Below, piece after piece: positions 32,569 through 36,375 of a stretch of DNA of 36,375 nucleotides. The stretch covers positions 1-36,375 of the forward strand of contig CAIWHK010000023.1 in NCBI GenBank assembly GCA_903912525.1, in the 5' to 3' direction. The notes under the pieces were generated by a model. The model had not been told where the DNA came from and ran no database searches. It was given only the letters and a program-made list of their open reading frames with translations. The stretch comes from an uncultured bacterium. GTDB taxonomy: Bacteria; Krumholzibacteriota; Krumholzibacteriia; LZORAL124-64-63. Positions within the stretch are counted from its first letter, which is position 1, and the number at the start of each line of letters is the position of its first letter. Both the position numbers and the translations under genes were made by a program.

Positions 32569-33571
32569 GCGCTGCTGCCTGGGCCTCGGCCGCCGACGGC
32601 TGCGCGCGCCCCGCGCAGAACAGCGCTTGGTGGCGACCGAAGCGCGGCAGGTAGCGGAACGGCGGCGAGTCGAAGAACAGGCCCACCGTGGGGACGCCGG
32701 CCGCGATCGCCAGGTTGCGCGCGCCCGTATCGTTGGAGACCACCAGGGCCGCCGAGCCGATCCACGCGAACAGGTCCGCCTCGGGCCCCGCCACACGGGC
32801 GCGCGGAACGCCGGCCAGGGCGGCCGTCAATTGCGCCGCCGTCGCCAGTTCCCAATCCGCCAGCCCCGCCAGCACCACGTGGTCCAGATCGGGACGCGCC
32901 GCCGCCATCGAGGTCACCAGCGCCACGAAGCGGTCAACGGACCAGCACTTTCCCGGCGTCGAGGCGGTGGTGAAGTAGGCCACGTACGCTGCCGGCTGCG
33001 GGCGCGGCACGGCCGGCAGCGCGAAGTCGGGCGGCCAGGCCGTTTCGAGCCCCACCGCGCCCAACAGGTCAAGAAACGACTCGGCCTCGTATTTGAAGCC
33101 GGTGCGCGGTACGGCAATGTCGTAGAGCCGTCCGTCCAGCCGACTGCCCGCCAGCCCGACGGCCAGGCCCGGCCTGTTCAGCAGCACCAGCCAGCGCGAG
33201 CGCGCGGTCGCCGTGAGGTCGAAGATGATGTCCTGCGCACCCAGCTCGCGGAAGTTGGCCAGCGCCGCACGCCAGGGCAGTCCCCGTTGCACGACATGCG
33301 CGCCGTCGACAAGGTCGAGCGGCGCCCCGCGCTGGTAGTTGCTTGAGAGGCCGAGGGTCAGCCGCGCCGCCGGGAAGTGGCGGCGAACTTCGCGCAGGAA
33401 GGGGCGGCAAAGAACGAGGTCGCCCAGGGCGGCGTGCTTGATGACGGCGACGCTGCCCACTTTCGCCGGGTCGATGGCAGCCAGCTTCGCAGCGGCGCCC
33501 GGCTTCGTGCGCAGGAAGACGTCGTTCCAGAGCGTCAGTGTGCCCGTACGCGTCATCACCCGTGTCCTCAT
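32549..33571 (-). CDS. GT9-family glycosyltransferase (ADP-heptose:LPS heptosyltransferase-like)
   Basis: The 340-residue protein has the GT-B fold elements of GT9. The N-terminal AVIKHAALGDLVLCRPFLREVRRHFPAARLTLG is as in WaaC/WaaF/RfaQ. The C-terminal donor-site signature is LVVSNDTGARNLAIAAGVPTVGLFF, in place of the SxDTGxxHxAAA form. Known: GT9 enzymes add heptose to the lipopolysaccharide inner core at the inner membrane. ATG 33569-33571 overlaps the stop of the MsrC gene (ATGA). It is the last gene of a minus-strand unit headed by the hydantoinase. A longer open frame exists upstream but is the MsrC region read out of phase. No other LPS genes adjoin. Confidence 0.85.
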   Translation of the reverse strand: MRTRVMTRTGTLTLWNDVFLRTKPGAAAKLAAIDPAKVGSVAVIKHAALGDLVLCRPFLREVRRHFPAARLTLGLSSNYQRGAPLDLVDGAHVVQRGLPWRAALANFRELGAQDIIFDLTATARSRWLVLLNRPGLAVGLAGSRLDGRLYDIAVPRTGFKYEAESFLDLLGAVGLETAWPPDFALPAVPRPQPAAYVAYFTTASTPGKCWSVDRFVALVTSMAAARPDLDHVVLAGLADWELATAAQLTAALAGVPRARVAGPEADLFAWIGSAALVVSNDTGARNLAIAAGVPTVGLFFDSPPFRYLPRFGRHQALFCAGRAQPSAAEAQAAALRILGD

Positions 33572-34092
33572 CCCCGCCCGGCGTCCCCGAAGATCAGCGC
33601 CGTGATCGCCTCGAGGCCCTCGCGGTCGATATCGCTGAAGGCCGCCGGCCGATCCGAGTCGACGTCCAGTACGGCGAAAATGTTCCCGTCGCGGTCCCGC
33701 ACGGGCACGACGATCTCGCTCTGCGACCGCGCATCGCACGCGACGTGGCCGGCGAATGCGTGCACATCCGCCACCACCAGCGACTCGCCGCGCCGCGCCG
33801 CCGCCCAGCACACGCCCTCGGGCCCCGGCAGCACCGCGCAGGCCAGGGGGCCCTGGTACGGCCCGACCACCAGGGCGCCGTCCTGCAGGCGATAGAATCC
33901 GGTCCAGAAATAGTGCGGCATCTTGTGGTGCAGCAACGCGCAGGCGGTGGCCATGCGGGCCACCGGGTCGGTCGTCTTTACGTAGAGGTCGGCCAGTTGG
34001 TCGCGCAGGCGCTCGTAACGGCCGGCCAGACCGGTGGCGCCGTTGCGCGCGCGATCCTCGGCCGGGCCTTCGTGGGGACGCTCGTTGCTCAT
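33568..34092 (-). CDS. msrC: Free methionine-(R)-sulfoxide reductase (GAF-type fRMsr)
   Basis: The 174-residue protein is a single GAF domain with the exact fRMsr signature. GPYQGPLAC (C85), GVCWAA (C95) and VADVHAFAGHVACD (C119) are followed by SQSEIVVPV. The three cysteines correspond to C84, C94 and C118 of E. coli MsrC, one of which is catalytic while the others resolve the sulfenate. It reduces free methionine-(R)-sulfoxide in the cytosol using thioredoxin. The extra N-terminal 20 residues are polar. It starts 3 nt after the hydantoinase stop and overlaps the GT9 start by 4 nt. Confidence 0.93.
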   Translation of the reverse strand: MSNERPHEGPAEDRARNGATGLAGRYERLRDQLADLYVKTTDPVARMATACALLHHKMPHYFWTGFYRLQDGALVVGPYQGPLACAVLPGPEGVCWAAARRGESLVVADVHAFAGHVACDARSQSEIVVPVRDRDGNIFAVLDVDSDRPAAFSDIDREGLEAITALIFGDAGRG

Positions 34093-34095
34093 CGC

Positions 34096-35499
34096 TCAGT
34101 TGTCCTTCGTCTGCGAAACGGGGTCCAGGGAGCGCGGCAGGAACATGCCGCCCGGTTGTGTGGCGCACAGCGCGCCGTCCTCGACGACGCGCACGCCGCG
34201 CAGCCAGACATCGGTCACGCGACCGACCGCCGGCCGCCCGTCCCACAGCGACCCGGCGACGTCGCTGTCGCCCAGCGGGCGCCAGGTGTACCGGGCCTCG
34301 GGATCGAACAGGATGACATCGGCATCCAGGCCCGGCGCGAGCCGGCCCTTGCGCCCGGCCAGGCCCATCAGGGCCGCTGGTCGCTCGGCGAACGCCTCCT
34401 GCCAGCGCCACGGCTCGAGCTTGCCCTCGGCCACGGCCAACGTGTGGCTGAACACCAGGCGCTCGCCGACGCCGCCGCAGCCGTTGGGCACCTTTGGGAA
34501 GCCGGCCCCTGCGGCCCGCTGCTTGGCCGCCAGCGTGAACTCGCAGTGGTCGGTCGACAGGATGTCGATGGCGCCCTCGGCCAGGCCGGCCAGGAGCGCG
34601 GCGCCATGTCCGGCCGGACGCAGCGGGGGCGAGCAGATGGCCGCCAGCGCGGCGTCCTCACCCGTGCGGTAGCAGGCATCGTCGGCGAACAGGTGGTGGA
34701 TGCAGACCTCGCCGAAGGCCGCAGGGCCGGTGTCGCCGCGATCGGCCCGCGCGCGCCGCAGCGTCGCCAGCGTGCCGGCCGCGCTCATGTGCACCACCAG
34801 CAGGGGACAGCCCGCCTGCCGGGCAAGGTCCAGGGCCAGCGAGGCGGCCTGCACCTCGGAATCGAGCGGATGCGCATCCGGGTGCCAGCGCGGCGCCGTG
34901 CGGCCGGCGGCCAGCAGTTCGGCCTCGACGGTGGCGTTCATCTCGCCGTCCTCGGCGTGCACCAGCAGCAACCCGCCGGCGGCAGCGACGGCCGTCATCA
35001 GGTCGGACATCCGCTCGGGCATCAGCATCAACCGGCCCTTATAGGCCAGGAAGCCCTTGAAGGTCGGGACGCCGGCGGCCAGCAGCGCCGGGATCTCGGC
35101 CAGGCGCGCCGGCAGGGCCTCGACGACGGTCACGTGCAGGCCGTAGTCGCAGAGCACGCGACCGTCGGCCATCGTGCGCCAGCGGGCCACCGCCGACGGC
35201 AGGGACTCGCCGAAATCCGGGTTGGCGAAGTCGATCACCGTGGTCGTGCCGCCCAGGAGCGCCGCCGCCGAACTCTCGCGCCAGCCCAGGCTCGCCAGCC
35301 CGCCGCCCAGCGGCATGCCGAAGTGGGTGTGGGCGTCGATGCCGCCCGGCAGGACCCACCGGCCGGTCGCGTCGATGTCGCCGTCGGCGACCGGACCGGG
35401 GGCGGGGGGCTCGATCGCCGCGATACGCCCGCCCTCGATGACCAGGTCCGCCGCCTCGGGGCCGACGGTGGTAAGGATTTTGCCGCCTTGAATTCTCAT
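34096..35499 (-). CDS. hyuA: Dihydropyrimidinase/hydantoinase-family amidohydrolase
   Basis: The 467-residue protein starts at ATG 35497-35499; longer in-frame starts add no domain. The cyclic-amidase metal site is complete. H57-x-H59 lies in GIDAHTHFGMP and the carbamylated lysine is K148 in GVPTFKGFLAYKG. Histidines lie in LLLVHAEDGE and LLVVHMSAAG, and the final aspartate in ILSTDHCEF. Known: dihydropyrimidinases, D-hydantoinases and allantoinases share this arrangement. The homologue in the E. coli purine region is HyuA/YgeZ, one of the genes used in anaerobic urate breakdown, which hydrolyses a five-membered hydantoin ring. The substrate here cannot be fixed. The ribosome-binding site is weak (GAGAG 13 nt upstream). 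It heads a unit with MsrC and GT9, away from the ssnA, ygeW and XDH units. Confidence 0.88.
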   Translation of the reverse strand: MRIQGGKILTTVGPEAADLVIEGGRIAAIEPPAPGPVADGDIDATGRWVLPGGIDAHTHFGMPLGGGLASLGWRESSAAALLGGTTTVIDFANPDFGESLPSAVARWRTMADGRVLCDYGLHVTVVEALPARLAEIPALLAAGVPTFKGFLAYKGRLMLMPERMSDLMTAVAAAGGLLLVHAEDGEMNATVEAELLAAGRTAPRWHPDAHPLDSEVQAASLALDLARQAGCPLLVVHMSAAGTLATLRRARADRGDTGPAAFGEVCIHHLFADDACYRTGEDAALAAICSPPLRPAGHGAALLAGLAEGAIDILSTDHCEFTLAAKQRAAGAGFPKVPNGCGGVGERLVFSHTLAVAEGKLEPWRWQEAFAERPAALMGLAGRKGRLAPGLDADVILFDPEARYTWRPLGDSDVAGSLWDGRPAVGRVTDVWLRGVRVVEDGALCATQPGGMFLPRSLDPVSQTKDN

Positions 35500-35585
35500 A
35501 GGTTCATGAATACTCTCTGTTTGCCTGATCGACCACCTAATTCCCCCGCTCACCCCTGGCCGGCCTTTACAGGAGAGGACCCGTC

Positions 35586-36254
35586 ATGAAGAGGATAATT
35601 TCGCTCGTTCTCGTATTCGCGCTGCTGGTGGCCGCCGCCGGTTGCGCCAGCATGAGCCGCAAGGAAAAGGGCGCCGTCATCGGCGCGGGCTCGGGCGCCG
35701 TCCTGGGCGCCGTCATCGGCAAGCAGGCCGGCAACACCGCGCTCGGGGCCATCCTCGGCGCCGCGGTCGGCGGGGCGGCCGGCGCCTACATCGGCAACTA
35801 CATGGACAAGCAGGCCGCCGAGATCGAGCGCGATCTCGAGGGCGCCACCGTCGAGCGCGTCGGCGAGGGCATCAAGATCACGTTCGATTCCGGCATCCTG
35901 TTCGCGGTCGGCAAGAGCGACCTGCAATCGGCGGCCCGGACGAACCTGACCAACCTTGCGGCGATCCTCAACAAGTACCCCGACACCGAGGTGCTGATCG
36001 AGGGCCACACCGACGCGACCGGCAGCGACGAGTCCAACCTCACGCTGTCGCGCAACCGCGCGCAGTCGGTGGCGAACTACCTCGAGTCGTTGCAGGTGAT
36101 GCCGACCCGGTTCACGATCATGGGCTACGGCGAGTCGCAGCCGGTCGCCGACAACGGCACCGAGGCCGGCCGCCAGGCCAACCGTCGCGTCGAACTGGCC
36201 ATCATGGCCAACGACAAGCTCAAGGGTGTCGCACAGCAGAAGGCCGGCCAGTAG
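35586..36254 (+). CDS. OmpA-family lipoprotein with glycine-zipper domain
   Basis: The 222-residue protein has a lipobox AAGC with lipidation at C20. Residues about 30-75 are a glycine-zipper stretch (IGAGSGAVLGAVIGKQAGN). Residues about 95-210 are an OmpA-like peptidoglycan-binding domain with IKITFDSGILFAVGKSDL, VLIEGHTDATGSDESNLTLS and RQANRRVELAI. It anchors the outer membrane to peptidoglycan, as Pal and YiaD-type proteins do. AGGAGAGG precedes the ATG, 86 nt from the divergent hydantoinase start. Confidence 0.93.
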   Translation: MKRIISLVLVFALLVAAAGCASMSRKEKGAVIGAGSGAVLGAVIGKQAGNTALGAILGAAVGGAAGAYIGNYMDKQAAEIERDLEGATVERVGEGIKITFDSGILFAVGKSDLQSAARTNLTNLAAILNKYPDTEVLIEGHTDATGSDESNLTLSRNRAQSVANYLESLQVMPTRFTIMGYGESQPVADNGTEAGRQANRRVELAIMANDKLKGVAQQKAGQ

Positions 36255-36284
36255 GTCGGCCGGACTGCATTCCAGGGGGGGCGG

Positions 36285-36375
36285 ATGAAGCGGATCGCCA
36301 GCCGGATCAGCAGGAACGACGCGGCGTTCCGCGAGAACGACCGCATCAACCGCCAGCGCGCCGCCGACCTGGCCA
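36285..36375 (+). CDS. Partial CDS, probable acyl-CoA carboxylase carboxyltransferase N-terminus
   Basis: The ATG at 36285 follows a run of seven G and a CGG, and the frame stays open to the window end, giving 30 residues (start MKRIASRISRNDAAFREN). The SRISRNDAAFREND stretch resembles the opening of beta/carboxyltransferase subunits of acyl-CoA carboxylases (typically RISxxSxEFxxN), but this is too short for certainty. The rest lies beyond the window. Confidence 0.45.
   Translation, partial: MKRIASRISRNDAAFRENDRINRQRAADLA

Noticed and set aside
32549-34411. A 620-codon frame joining the GT9 gene with sequence upstream.
   Set aside because: The upstream part lies over the MsrC gene in another phase; the GT9 domain begins just after ATG 33571, which overlaps the MsrC stop.
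1-36375. CRISPR arrays, tRNA or rRNA genes, insertion sequences and phage genes.
   Set aside because: No regularly spaced repeats, tRNA T-arm motifs, transposase domains or terminal inverted repeats were found by reading both strands.

Overview
The window is a GC-rich (roughly two-thirds G+C by eye) chromosomal segment from a Gram-negative bacterium. Evidence for an outer membrane includes an OmpA/glycine-zipper lipoprotein, an LpoB-type lipoprotein, a porin-like beta-barrel and a GT9 heptosyltransferase-type enzyme. A secreted subtilase ending in a FlgD-like/type-IX-like C-terminal domain, a GldA/GldF/GldG-like ABC operon and a lamin-tail secreted protein point to an FCB-superphylum lineage, possibly a candidate phylum such as Krumholzibacteriota or Eisenbacteria. 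That placement is inference; there is no rRNA in the window. I see no tRNA, rRNA, CRISPR array, insertion sequence, prophage gene or plasmid origin. Genes are tightly packed and no gene-free stretch exceeds 300 bases; the largest is about 270 bases, before the histidine kinase.

Layout: (1) 47-1994, minus: porin-like protein and a TauE/SafE (TSUP) permease. (2) 2030-4328, minus: YgeW-type knotted carbamoyltransferase followed 4 nt later by a threonine-synthase-like PLP enzyme, with the TSUP permease probably in the same transcript. (3) 4580-5221, minus: secreted lamin-tail protein with a textbook promoter. (4) 5387-7996, minus: SsnA-type amidohydrolase and YgeY-type M20 hydrolase. (5) 8201-12722, minus: ABC ATPase, permease, GldG-like protein and DUF4340 protein. 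(6) 12990-14528, plus: hybrid histidine kinase. (7) 14570-18646, minus: giant multidomain subtilase. (8) 18824-21362, plus: arsR, arsM, a stand-alone NFACT-R/DUF814 protein and a DMT-family transporter. (9) 21320-22660, minus: 8-oxoguanine-deaminase-like amidohydrolase, divergent from (10) 22755-28587, plus: three-subunit xanthine-dehydrogenase-family hydroxylase running with 4-nt overlaps into an LpoB-like and a COG3014-like lipoprotein, then a cupin, a class-V aminotransferase-fold protein, a secreted beta-helix protein and an Mpv17-like membrane protein. (11) 32549-35499, minus: hydantoinase/dihydropyrimidinase, free methionine-(R)-sulfoxide reductase and GT9 glycosyltransferase. (12) 35586-end, plus: OmpA-family lipoprotein and the start of a probable acyl-CoA carboxylase subunit.

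The connecting theme is purine/urate catabolism. YgeW, YgeY, SsnA, a hydantoinase (HyuA/YgeZ type) and a molybdenum hydroxylase are the set known from the E. coli ygeW-ssnA-xdhD region and from gut bacteria that degrade urate anaerobically. Here they are split over at least four transcription units interleaved with unrelated genes. An 8-oxoguanine-deaminase-like enzyme could feed urate into the pathway. A threonine-synthase-like enzyme occupies the place normally held by the PLP enzyme YgeX (2,3-diaminopropionate ammonia-lyase). YgfK and canonical YgeX are not visible in the window.
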